A stretch of 64,000 bases of DNA, taken from NCBI GenBank assembly GCA_016714165.1, contig JADJNU010000002.1:1054001-1118000 (forward strand), in the 5' to 3' direction. This document shows positions 18,660 through 27,078 of the stretch, in pieces. Source of the stretch: Bdellovibrionales bacterium. Its GTDB lineage: Bacteria; Bdellovibrionota; Bdellovibrionia; Bdellovibrionales; UBA1609. Numbering within the stretch: position 1 is the first letter of the stretch; each line of letters begins with the position of its first letter. A program made the position numbers and the translations under genes. Below the pieces are notes generated by a model. It was not told the origin of the DNA. It searched no databases and was given only the letters and a program-made list of their open reading frames with translations.

Positions 18660-18680
18660 TTCGCGGAGAGGGGCCTTTGT
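18644..18680 (+). terminator. Probable rho-independent terminator of lon
   Basis: CCCCTCCGC at 18644-18652 pairs with GCGGAGAGGGG at 18663-18673 (2-base bulge), followed by CCTTTGTT. The stem is GC-rich and overlaps the last codons of lon. The U-tract is short, so confidence is moderate. The remaining gap to 18894 has a TATAAT at 18737 without a good -35 box. Confidence 0.5.
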
Positions 18681-18894
18681 TAGTTTATCGCATTAAGCTC
18701 GGCACCCTCAACTTTCAGCTAGGTTTGAAATTTCTTTATAATTTACTATCCTGTAACAATTCTCAGTTTTAGAATCTACTCTTCGGATATGAAGGGTGGA
18801 TGATGAAAAAAATAGATGTCTTATGCAGAAAATAAAATTGGCTCTGCCATATCATCCTTACTTTGAACTCCCATTGTGCGGATCGTTTTAACTT

Positions 18895-20392
18895 ATGCTT
18901 TTCAATTCCTTGGAATTTCTGCTTTTTTTCCCGCTCGTTACTGCATTGTACTTTATTGCAGCACCTAGCTCAGAAACAGGACCAGGACAGAGGTGGGTGA
19001 TCTTACTTTTTGCAAGTTGCATATTTTATATGTGGCTGATTCCTGAGTACATTCTTGTTTTGGCTTTAACGATAGCTGTTGATTATACGGCCGGGATTTT
19101 GATTGAGAACTGCAAGGTAAAAGCAAGAAGAAACTATTTGATAGTGAGTGTACTAACGACTTGTGCGATTCTTTTCTTTTTCAAGTATTTCAATTTCTTT
19201 AATGCCAATTTTCATTTTGTCGCAAAGAGTTTGGGTTTCAACTACTCAATGGACGTGCTTAATGTTATTCTTCCTGTCGGACTTTCATTTCACACATTTC
19301 AAAGCTTGAGCTATGTCATAGAAGTCTATAGGGGAAACCAAAAAGCAGAAAGGCACTTTGGCATTTTCTCTCTATGTCATGTTTTACCCACAACTGGTTG
19401 CCGGTCCCATTGAGCGCCCCCAGCATCTTTTGCACCAATTCAGAGAGCATTACACATTTGAGTATAATCGAGCAACAGAGGGCTTAAGATTGATGGCATG
19501 GGGAATGTTCAAGAAGATCGTCATTGCTGATCGTTTGGCACTAGTCGTAAATAGTGTATACAATTTCCCAGAAGATCATGACGGAGTTTCCTTTTCAATT
19601 GCGACAGTCTTCTTTGCGATTCAAGTTTATTGTGATTTTTCCGGTTATTCAGATATAGCTGTCGGCAGCGCTAAAGTAATGGGCTTTAAACTCACAAATA
19701 ATTTTGAGAGACCTTTCTTCTCTAAGACAATGTCTGAACTTTGGAAAAGGTGGCATATTTCCTTAACTAGCTGGTGTAGAGATTATTTGTACCTCTCAAT
19801 GGGAGGAAATAAGTGTTCCAATCTTCGGGGACAATTTAACTTGTTCGCAACATTTCTCATAACAGGACTTTGGCATGGGGCCAATTGGACATATGTCGCA
19901 TGGGGCGGTTTGAATGGTCTCCTTATTATTTTTGCTTCCTGGACAAGGCAGCTGCGAACTCAATTGTTCGAGGGGAAATTTATGGAGAGCTCCCCCAGGA
20001 TATTTAAATTTTATCAGGTCACTGTGACTTTCGCTCTCTTTTGCTTGGGTGTAATTTTTTTTAGGTCCTCCACCCTTTCGCAAGCTATAGATATTATTGC
20101 CCGCCTCCACCAAGGCTGGTGGCGAATCCTTTATCTTTTGATCCAAAATGAGTGGCATTTCGATGATAGATATCTTCTGCGCCTCGATGAGAGTCTCCAA
20201 TCATTGATGGTTTCTGTCCTTCTTATTTTATTTTTATTTTGGATCGATTTTCTGCAACGTGCAAAGGGAATTGAAACCATTCTCACCGGCACTCACTGGA
20301 TAGTTCGCTGGTCTAGTTACTTTTTTATAATTTTTTCTTTAATTTTTTTGGGAGTTTATGGTGAAAATCAGTTCATCTATTTCCAATTCTGA
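18895..20392 (+). CDS. MBOAT O-acyltransferase (AlgI/DltB-like), frameshifted
   Basis: Polytopic membrane protein that moves acyl (usually acetyl) groups across the inner membrane onto extracytoplasmic polymers, as AlgI does for alginate. As read it is split: 18895-19413 carries the N-terminal half (FNSLEFLLFFPLV, LPVGLSFHTFQSLSYVIEVYRG) and 19358-20392 the C-terminal half (MFYPQLVAGPIERP, FERPFFSKTMSELWKRWHISL, and LWHGANWTYVAWG with the conserved catalytic His). Adding back one CT unit in the (CT)3 run at 19368-19373 joins them as HFGIFSLYVMFYPQ, giving about 499 residues. It overlaps the next gene by 35 bases. The target polymer is unknown; no polysaccharide synthesis genes are nearby. Confidence 0.88.
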
Positions 20393-21524
20393 AGTCAAGG
20401 ACATTCGGCGGCTTATTTTGAAGGCGCTCATTTTTTTACCAATTCTATTCATCATCGTCGCTATTAATTATTTTATTGATCCGGCGAATACCTGGAAAAC
20501 TGGAGTAGTTGACTGTATGGCCACGGCTCTCTCCTCTGGCATAAATGTAACACTTAATGAAAACATAAACCATCGATTGCTACAAAAGGAAATAATTCAA
20601 AGAACCAAAACATGCCCACGCCATCTTGTTCTAGGAAATTCGCGTTTAATGACAATCAGGAAGGATACTTTTGATGGAACAACTGTTAATAATTCCGTCG
20701 TTTTCGCGATTCTTGAAGATTACCTTGGATTATTTTTTGAATACAAAAAGCTAAATTGCCTTCCGAAAAGCATTATAATTGGTACGGATCCGGTCCAATT
20801 TTCTCTTACTAAATACGAACGCCGTTGGGAGGAAAATCTAAAAAGTAGTGTCGAACAGATGTTAAGAATTATTGTAAATGATAAAATATCAAAGCCACTC
20901 TTAGCACCTTCATTTATGATACCAGAAAAGGTTACGAATCTGCTTTCTCTCAGCTACTTCCAAGAAAGCACAACCAACTTTGTCGATCGATTTAAACATA
21001 GATGGAATTCATCAGACGAACGGTGCAATATAACAATGGAAACGAGGACTAACAAAGGCCCCTACATCTTGGAAAATGGAGAATTTCTATTAATTAAAGA
21101 TGCGAAACCGGCAACCACAGCCAAGGGGAATGAGCTGGCTATCACATATGGAAACTCACACCCCAAATTTTTAAAATTTGCAAAAGTATCGAAAAATAGA
21201 ATACTTTTATTAACCTCATTTATTGAATTTCTCCTTTCAAAAGGAATCAAGGTGATTCTCTACATACCTCCATTTCATCCTTACTCTTATCAGAGGTTGG
21301 TCGCTAGAGATGATACTAAATATCTATTTGAAGTGGAAATGGCACTTAGAAGTCTTGGCGAGCAAGTCCATATCCCCGTGGTCGGCTCAACTAATCCAAG
21401 CGACTATGGACTTGATGAGACCTACTTCACCGATGCGGTCCATTCCAAAGATGAGAGCGTGCCGAAAATAATTTTTAAGAAGCATGAACAGGAACTGTTA
21501 AGAAATGGCATCTTTTTAAAATAA
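20358..21524 (+). CDS. SGNH/AlgJ-like partner protein of the MBOAT acyltransferase (inferred)
   Basis: 388 residues with one N-terminal membrane anchor (LILKALIFLPILFIIVAINYFI) and a large extracytoplasmic domain. The short motif LGNSRL near residue 92 resembles the block I of SGNH-type acyltransferases such as AlgJ/AlgX/DltD (GxSx), and the C-terminal YFTDAVHS resembles their DxxH catalytic pair. MBOAT proteins commonly pair with such a protein, which completes acyl transfer outside the membrane; the 35-base overlap with the MBOAT gene supports a functional pair. The family assignment rests on short motifs plus context. The ATG at 20358 follows GGGAG closely; a GTG at 20361 is an alternative. 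Confidence 0.65.
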   Translation: MVKISSSISNSEVKDIRRLILKALIFLPILFIIVAINYFIDPANTWKTGVVDCMATALSSGINVTLNENINHRLLQKEIIQRTKTCPRHLVLGNSRLMTIRKDTFDGTTVNNSVVFAILEDYLGLFFEYKKLNCLPKSIIIGTDPVQFSLTKYERRWEENLKSSVEQMLRIIVNDKISKPLLAPSFMIPEKVTNLLSLSYFQESTTNFVDRFKHRWNSSDERCNITMETRTNKGPYILENGEFLLIKDAKPATTAKGNELAITYGNSHPKFLKFAKVSKNRILLLTSFIEFLLSKGIKVILYIPPFHPYSYQRLVARDDTKYLFEVEMALRSLGEQVHIPVVGSTNPSDYGLDETYFTDAVHSKDESVPKIIFKKHEQELLRNGIFLK

Positions 21525-21683
21525 ATCACATATGTTCACGTGGTCTGCGGGCTCAGATGGAACAAACCCTAGCGTAGCCCTCTCGTTTCATTATGAATGA
21601 TCCAAAACGATAAAGTCTCGGCCCAATCGAGTTTCGCTGATTGGGAATGACTTTCCGTTAAACTCAAAACGCTTGGGCAGAGA

Positions 21684-21697
21684 TTATGTTAACATAA
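21684..21697 (+). promoter_or_regulatory. 14-bp perfect palindrome upstream of lipoprotein gene
   Basis: TTATGTTAACATAA is a perfect dyad 38 bases before the chosen GTG start of the lipoprotein gene. It looks like a dimeric-regulator operator. The wider gap 21525-21735 holds no gene I can support. Confidence 0.4.
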
Positions 21698-21735
21698 GAA
21701 TGCGGGAGAGAGGCTGTACGTTGGAGGGGGTTCAA

Positions 21736-23232
21736 GTGAAATCGAGATGGAGCTTACGACCTACGAGAGTGCTGTTGTTTGCATTGCTTTTCTTGGAGCT
21801 TTTTGGCTGCAAAGTTAGCAACGTGATACAAGGAAATATGGGAGGGTCGGATACAAGCAAGATTTCGGTAAGCTTAGATGGCGGAAGTTCTTCGGTCACC
21901 ATCGCAGAGGGGTCAAATACGAATTTCGTTTTAATATTGTCTTCAGCCCTCACTGTAGAGGCTTCACTTGAATGGACAATATTGGATGCAAATGGGGCAG
22001 CAGCAAGTCTTGAGTTCCCCACCTCTTCAGGCACGCTTGTCTTTCCCGCAAATCAACTTGCCGGCTACTTTAGCATTCAAGGCTCCAATGATAGCCTACA
22101 AAAAGGAACCCGTCAGTTCTCGCTTCATTTTTCAAATCCATCTACACCTCGCTTAGATATCGGATCAGTCGTGATTGCACTTTCTGTAACTGATGACGAT
22201 TTTGTTCTAAGCTCAACAAAACTGGCGTCTAATTCGAGTAATTCATACGTTGATATTGACGTTGATTGGGATCTTAACTACGCCTATCTTGGCTCACGTT
22301 TTCCAGGAACCTGCTTTGAGGTTGTGGACTTTGCTAATATTTTCAGCCCAACAGTTGTGAAAACTGTTGGGTCGGCCACCACTCCTTCTTCGACGGGAAA
22401 TACCTGTTTGGGTGTGAAACTATTCGCTTCCAATAGGCGATTGGTTGTGACAAGCAATGCAAGTGGGCGCGTTGAGATATGGAACTTAGGAACGAATCCA
22501 TCTGTGTTGAATTTCACAAGAACTATTGACTCAGCTGTTTCATCAGCTCGGCACGTTGCTGGCGTGAATGAGTCGGGAGGAATTAACAATACGGATATTT
22601 CAGTTATTAGAACCGCCGGCGTCGTAAAATTGAATTACAATGAAGGCGCGGTGAGTTTTCTTTCAACATGGAATACGACATTGGCTGGATCTCGAAATGG
22701 TGGGGTGGTCGTAGATGGAAACTTTGTATTGAGTGGTGGCTGGGCCAACGCGGATCCCATACTCTCTCATGATTATTCAAATGGTAGTTTATTGAATACA
22801 TATTCGATGGATAATGGCGGCAGTAGTGGGTTTTGGTCAGGCGCGATTTCACCAGATCAAACAAAAGTATTCGTTGGCGGTTGGGTCTCAGGTTTTTTTA
22901 AGTATTCCGCTCTGCCCACTCCCGATCTCTCTGTGACAAAGCGAATCGATAATCCTAGCGGGTATCGATCGACGACCTATGGTCAACTTGACGGCAAAGA
23001 TTACTTTGTGGGTGTTTCTTCGGACTACTATGTTGATGTTTACGACGTCACAGATATTGACAATCCCCAGCTCGCCTATCGCACATTGGTACCGGACGTA
23101 GAAGGCGAACTCTATGGCGTTAGGGTCAGTCAGAATTTAAGGAGATTGATCATTGTAACAAATAAGGGTGATTTTGTTATGGCTGATTGGGATAAAATGC
23201 TACCTGCACTTGCCCAACACCCTCAGTTCTAG
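21736..23232 (+). CDS. Lipoprotein with Calx-beta-like domain and LVIVD-type beta-propeller
   Basis: Secreted lipoprotein of about 498 residues. The GTG at 21736 has GGAGG 8 bases upstream and gives a compact signal peptide ending in the lipobox LFGC (Cys25); starts further upstream (TTG 21673, ATG 21700) would put a polar extension before it. Residues ~40-155 resemble a Calx-beta domain (VTIAEGSNTNFVL, ending in ALSVTDDD). The rest is a series of repeats like NYAYLG...FEVVDFANIFSPTVV and YYVDVYDVTDIDNPQLAY, typical of LVIVD beta-propellers. These architectures usually mean surface display and adhesion or binding; the ligand is unknown. It is preceded by a 14-bp palindrome and converges on the HTH gene with a 24-base gap. 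Confidence 0.75.
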   Translation: MKSRWSLRPTRVLLFALLFLELFGCKVSNVIQGNMGGSDTSKISVSLDGGSSSVTIAEGSNTNFVLILSSALTVEASLEWTILDANGAAASLEFPTSSGTLVFPANQLAGYFSIQGSNDSLQKGTRQFSLHFSNPSTPRLDIGSVVIALSVTDDDFVLSSTKLASNSSNSYVDIDVDWDLNYAYLGSRFPGTCFEVVDFANIFSPTVVKTVGSATTPSSTGNTCLGVKLFASNRRLVVTSNASGRVEIWNLGTNPSVLNFTRTIDSAVSSARHVAGVNESGGINNTDISVIRTAGVVKLNYNEGAVSFLSTWNTTLAGSRNGGVVVDGNFVLSGGWANADPILSHDYSNGSLLNTYSMDNGGSSGFWSGAISPDQTKVFVGGWVSGFFKYSALPTPDLSVTKRIDNPSGYRSTTYGQLDGKDYFVGVSSDYYVDVYDVTDIDNPQLAYRTLVPDVEGELYGVRVSQNLRRLIIVTNKGDFVMADWDKMLPALAQHPQF

Positions 23233-23256
23233 TTCAATTTTTAGAAAGATCTGCTC

Positions 23257-23780
23257 TCATTTATCGAGGGAAAAGGCCCAATCAATGGTTGCCTCTGAAC
23301 GATCGATCTTTTTGCTTTTCTCGGACTTTAAGGAAAGAGCCGCATTACTTTCTTCAAGCACCCGAACCAAGGTTTTCAGATCAGTTACCTCTTCTTTGAG
23401 TAAGATAATTTGCTCTTCCTTCTCTTGAAGGATAATAGCGTATGCCTTTTTTATTTCCTGAAGGACAGAATGTACAGTGCGGGCAATTTGATCAGACTCT
23501 ACCCCTTGATTCAGTGGCAGATCCTGAATCAAGGGGCGGCCCTTTATCTCTGATATTGGCTCCGGCCCGATTGGATCTCTAAGGACGGATGGGGAGCGCT
23601 GGGTATCATCACCCTGGGATGAAATTGGTGCATCATTAAGGGAATGTCCTTCAGCCAATATTTTCCATTCTCCAAATTATACTCTGCGGCATCTTCTTTT
23701 ATTCTCCGCCTCAGAGTTGAGACGCTGACTTTATATTTGCTTGAGTAGTCGTTTAAACTGATCCATTCGGGCCCGATCAA
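23257..23780 (-). CDS. HTH / coiled-coil protein of unknown function, frameshifted
   Basis: Two overlapping frames look like one broken gene. The upstream part (23544-23780, TTG start after AGAAGGGGG) begins with a helix-turn-helix-like segment, ISLNDYSSKYKVSVSTLRRR, similar to small MerR/excisionase-type DNA-binding domains. The downstream part (23257-23658) is a hydrophilic linker followed by a long coiled coil (ILQEKEEQIILLKEEVTDL). The upstream frame loses plausible composition after residue 48 and the downstream frame has a stop just before 23658, so one base is probably missing between about 23630 and 23660. The restored product would be about 174 residues. Function unknown; DNA binding and oligomerisation are inferred from the motifs. 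Confidence 0.6.
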
Positions 23781-24119
23781 AGGACACCCCCTTCTGACTA
23801 CTCAAAATTATCATCATTTTGTTGCGTTGACACCTTGTTTGAATACTCATCTCAATGTCTGGCCCTTTGTCCATTCACAGTTTTAATGTGTATTTCTGGT
23901 TACAGATCATTCTATTTGGATAGCCATTTTATATATGACTAATCAGGATATCCAAATTTGTGAGAATTTGCTCACTTATTATGACTATCCTCTGGATATC
24001 AGGGAGATGAGTATTCATTCCTCTGGCTTACCCTTACTTGAGGAGGCTTGCTCAGTCCAACTTCCCATCAAATTGAGAATTCATTTCCTTTGTTAAAAAA
24101 ATTTAATAAGATCAGCCTC
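23781..24119. other. Non-coding stretch rich in inverted repeats
   Basis: No gene is visible between the HTH gene and the patatin start. The stretch contains nested inverted repeats: a perfect 13-bp pair GAATACTCATCTC (23840-23852) / GAGATGAGTATTC (24004-24016); inside it ATTTGGATA (23914-23922) / TATCCAAAT (23949-23957); and GTGAG-N6-CTCAC (23960-23975). It could be a divergent control region, a structured RNA or a small MITE-like element. Confidence 0.5.
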
Positions 24120-25337
24120 ATGCGCTTAAGCGAAAAAAAGCATCCTTCATTGGTACTGAGTGGAGGCGGGATCAAAGCCGCCGCTTTTCATATTGGTGTG
24201 TGTTTAGCATTGCAAGAGAAGGGCTTTAGCTTTGAGGGTGGATTTCACAGCTCTGAAGAGGCTAAGAATCAATCTGACCCGCCAGTTCCTCTTAGATTCC
24301 AAACCTATGTAGGATCCAGTGCGGGATCGGTAATCAGTACTCTGTTGGCAGCTGGCTATGATGTAGATGCGATAATCCACGCCTTTACTCAGGGCTCCGG
24401 ACTAACTTCAGCGATTTGGAAGGCCAAAAGCACGGGCTCTTACTTAAGACCTCTCACTTACCGAGATATTTTTGCTTTGAATATCAAAACACCTCGAGCC
24501 ACCCGTATTCTCCCAAGTTTGTTTCGAAAAAAGCCTGTTATTTCAGGTGGTATTGAGGTCCTACTCAAAAGAGGCGTTAAAGTTAACGGGATTTTTACGA
24601 CCGGTAACATAGAAAAATATCTTCGGGAAGATGTGTTGCTCTCCAATGATTTCCACTCCCTTCGCCCGAGCCTCTTCATTATTGCGACCCAACTCAATCA
24701 TTCAAGGAAGGTTGTGTTCGGGGCCTACGAAAAGACCGTTAAGGAAAAGACGATTAAGTATGCTTCTTACTCGAACATCAGTGAGGCCGTCGCAGCCTCC
24801 GCCAGCCTACCTCCATTTTTTGCTCCTTTTGGGATTACAAATTCAGAGGGAAAGGAAATTTATTTCTTTGACGGAGAGATTAGAGATACCTTGAGCACTC
24901 ATGTCGCAGCTGATCATGGATCAGACCTTGTTATTTCTTCGTATTCAATTCAACCCTACCATTTCAATGAAGAGATTGGTTCACTTCACGAATACGGAAT
25001 GCCCATTATTGCCAATCAAGCTCTCTACCAGGTGGTCCAGCAGAAGATTGCAAAGCATATCGAACATCAGCAGGAAATCCGTGGTTTGATAAATGCTGTA
25101 AATGGTTATTTAAAACAGGCCAATATACCCCCTGAACACCGCGAAAAATTAATGGACATCCTGATTTCTCGCACAAACTACAAACCAAACGTTGATTATA
25201 TATACATTCACCCCAGTCCCCAAGACTACGAAATGTTCTTTTTTGACCACTTCAGTTTGAATCCCAAAATCCTATCCAAAATTGTGAAAATTGGATTCAA
25301 GGCAGCGATGGCAACTCTCAGACAGTACAACATTTGA
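24120..25337 (+). CDS. Patatin-like phospholipase
   Basis: Serine hydrolase of the patatin/RssA family, expected to cleave acyl esters of phospholipids. The oxyanion motif SGGGIKAAAFHIG lies at residues 14-26 and the nucleophile elbow GSSAGS has the catalytic Ser67; the dyad Asp is in FFDGE near residue 251. The ATG at 24120 gives 405 residues; the frame opens at a TTG at 24048, but the AGGAGG there is only 1 base away, too close to act. No signal peptide is seen, so it acts inside the cell or is secreted by a dedicated system. It is monocistronic, with a 249-base gap and no clear terminator before the convergent nuoN. Confidence 0.88.
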   Translation: MRLSEKKHPSLVLSGGGIKAAAFHIGVCLALQEKGFSFEGGFHSSEEAKNQSDPPVPLRFQTYVGSSAGSVISTLLAAGYDVDAIIHAFTQGSGLTSAIWKAKSTGSYLRPLTYRDIFALNIKTPRATRILPSLFRKKPVISGGIEVLLKRGVKVNGIFTTGNIEKYLREDVLLSNDFHSLRPSLFIIATQLNHSRKVVFGAYEKTVKEKTIKYASYSNISEAVAASASLPPFFAPFGITNSEGKEIYFFDGEIRDTLSTHVAADHGSDLVISSYSIQPYHFNEEIGSLHEYGMPIIANQALYQVVQQKIAKHIEHQQEIRGLINAVNGYLKQANIPPEHREKLMDILISRTNYKPNVDYIYIHPSPQDYEMFFFDHFSLNPKILSKIVKIGFKAAMATLRQYNI

Positions 25338-25586
25338 AGCAAAGGAACGAGTTGAGTTGAATCTTTCGGCCGGTCTCCGCTGCCAAAAAAACCCTTAGAT
25401 CAAACTACTAAAAAAAAGAGCCAATATGACGACTCCCAAAAAAAAGACTCCAGACTGTTTCACGTAGACACCCCCAATTTTTTTGACCTAGGCTAAACCT
25501 ACCTCAAATGAATATGATTTACGAATCGAATACTTTTGTAACTATGATAACTGCCTGTTATAGACAGACGAAAGTGCAAGGAATTT

Positions 25587-27062
25587 TTAGAATAACCCGG
25601 CAACAGCCTTGCGAATTTCTTCATAAAAGGGATTCGAAAAAATCCCTAGGACTAGGGTGGCCAGAGCGCATGCTCCCACAAGCCAGCGGCTCAATATCCT
25701 TGAATGATCAACCTCGATACCTCCGCCTTCTGACATATACATGCAAACCACTGGGCGCAAGTAATAGTAGACACTGATTGCGGAACTCACAACTCCCCAG
25801 AATGATACCCAAAAAAAGCCCTGCTTGATTGCTGCTGAAAAAATATAAAATTTCCCAAAAAATCCCAAGCTTGGCGGAAGACCTGCCAAACTCAACATAA
25901 AAACCGTTAAGCAAGCAGCCAAAATGGGGCTGCGAGCCCCCAGTCCCTTAAGATCATCCGCAACCACTTCTGAATTTTCATTCTTTTCTAATAGACTCAA
26001 TATCCCAAAAGATCCCAAGGTCATAATCATGTAACCAAATACATAAAACATCACGCTGGAAGCGCCAAGATAACCCAATTCGCCAATGCCTGCAGCCAAC
26101 ACTCCGACCAAGATATACCCCGAATGGGCAATACTGGAATAGGCAAGCATCCTCTTCAGATTCTTTTGCAGGATCGCCGTGATATTTCCAACGATCATTG
26201 TAAGCACTGCTAACCATTGAATACCCACGATGAGATCTTCTGTTCTCTCTCCGTTAAGAATTTGAGTCCCAACAAAACGTAACAGTGCGGCAAATACGGC
26301 AATCTTCACCCCGGCGGCCATAAAACCCGTAACAGGTGTCGCCGACCCCTGATAGACATCAGGAGTCCAAAAATGAAACGGGACTATCGCAACTTTAAAA
26401 GCAAGTCCGACAAGCACCATCACAGTTCCAAATAAAAAAAGTCGGTTTGTACCAATCAGGTCCGCGCCGATCTCAGATAGATCAAGTAAATACGTCCCAC
26501 CGGACGTCCCATAAATAAAGACACAGCCATAAAGAAATATCGCTGAAGCAAAACTTCCTAACACGAAATATTTAAATGCGGCCTCTTTAGAAAGTCGCTC
26601 CTCTAAGCTCAATGCGATAGCCAAATACAAGCACAAGGACATGACCTCGATTCCGATAAACAACATAATTAAGTCGTTGGACCACGCGACAAGCAACATC
26701 CCCATAGCAGCATTCAAAATTAGAAACACCAACTCCTCAAATTGCCGCGTTGATGTAGCTAAATTATCTTTGGCAAAAATCAAACTTATTGCGGTTGCAA
26801 TAACAACCAAAATGGCAGACCAACTACCAATTCCATCAAAAACCAGTGCCTTGGAAAAGGCCGTTTGGTTAATTCCATAATTTGAAATTGTTAATCCACC
26901 TGCAACTGTTAGCCCAATCACCCCGTACAATACTGACGACATCGATTTTGGTGTTCGCCCTCTGCCAAAAGCCTTAACGCTCAAAGGAATGAGGCTCGCA
27001 ATAAAAAGTGCAATCGCTGGGCTAACCAGTAATAAATCAACCAACTGAAAATTTACCGACAT
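25587..27062 (-). CDS. nuoN: NADH-quinone oxidoreductase subunit N
   Basis: Antiporter-like proton-pumping subunit of respiratory complex I in the inner membrane. At 491 residues it has about 14 hydrophobic helices, with the conserved Mrp-type core (FKVAIVPFHFWTPDVYQGSATPVTGFM) carrying the Lys of the pumping channel, and KRMLAYSSIAHSGYI. It is last in the nuoA-H-J-K-L-M-N operon, 16 bases after nuoM. Its length and motifs are normal for the family. Confidence 0.96.
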   Translation of the reverse strand: MSVNFQLVDLLLVSPAIALFIASLIPLSVKAFGRGRTPKSMSSVLYGVIGLTVAGGLTISNYGINQTAFSKALVFDGIGSWSAILVVIATAISLIFAKDNLATSTRQFEELVFLILNAAMGMLLVAWSNDLIMLFIGIEVMSLCLYLAIALSLEERLSKEAAFKYFVLGSFASAIFLYGCVFIYGTSGGTYLLDLSEIGADLIGTNRLFLFGTVMVLVGLAFKVAIVPFHFWTPDVYQGSATPVTGFMAAGVKIAVFAALLRFVGTQILNGERTEDLIVGIQWLAVLTMIVGNITAILQKNLKRMLAYSSIAHSGYILVGVLAAGIGELGYLGASSVMFYVFGYMIMTLGSFGILSLLEKNENSEVVADDLKGLGARSPILAACLTVFMLSLAGLPPSLGFFGKFYIFSAAIKQGFFWVSFWGVVSSAISVYYYLRPVVCMYMSEGGGIEVDHSRILSRWLVGACALATLVLGIFSNPFYEEIRKAVAGLF

Positions 27063-27078
27063 GAAAAGACTCCCAAGT

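Noticed and set aside
24048..24119. Earlier patatin start at TTG 24048
   Set aside because: AGGAGG is only 1 base before it, too close for initiation; the ATG at 24120 leaves the patatin core intact.
18895..25337. Prophage or genomic island
   Set aside because: The genes look accessory, but there is no integrase, tRNA boundary, direct repeat or phage structural gene.
25338..25586. tRNA or small RNA gene between patatin and nuoN
   Set aside because: No tRNA T-loop pattern or cloverleaf could be found; only A/T runs and a degenerate parS-like word.
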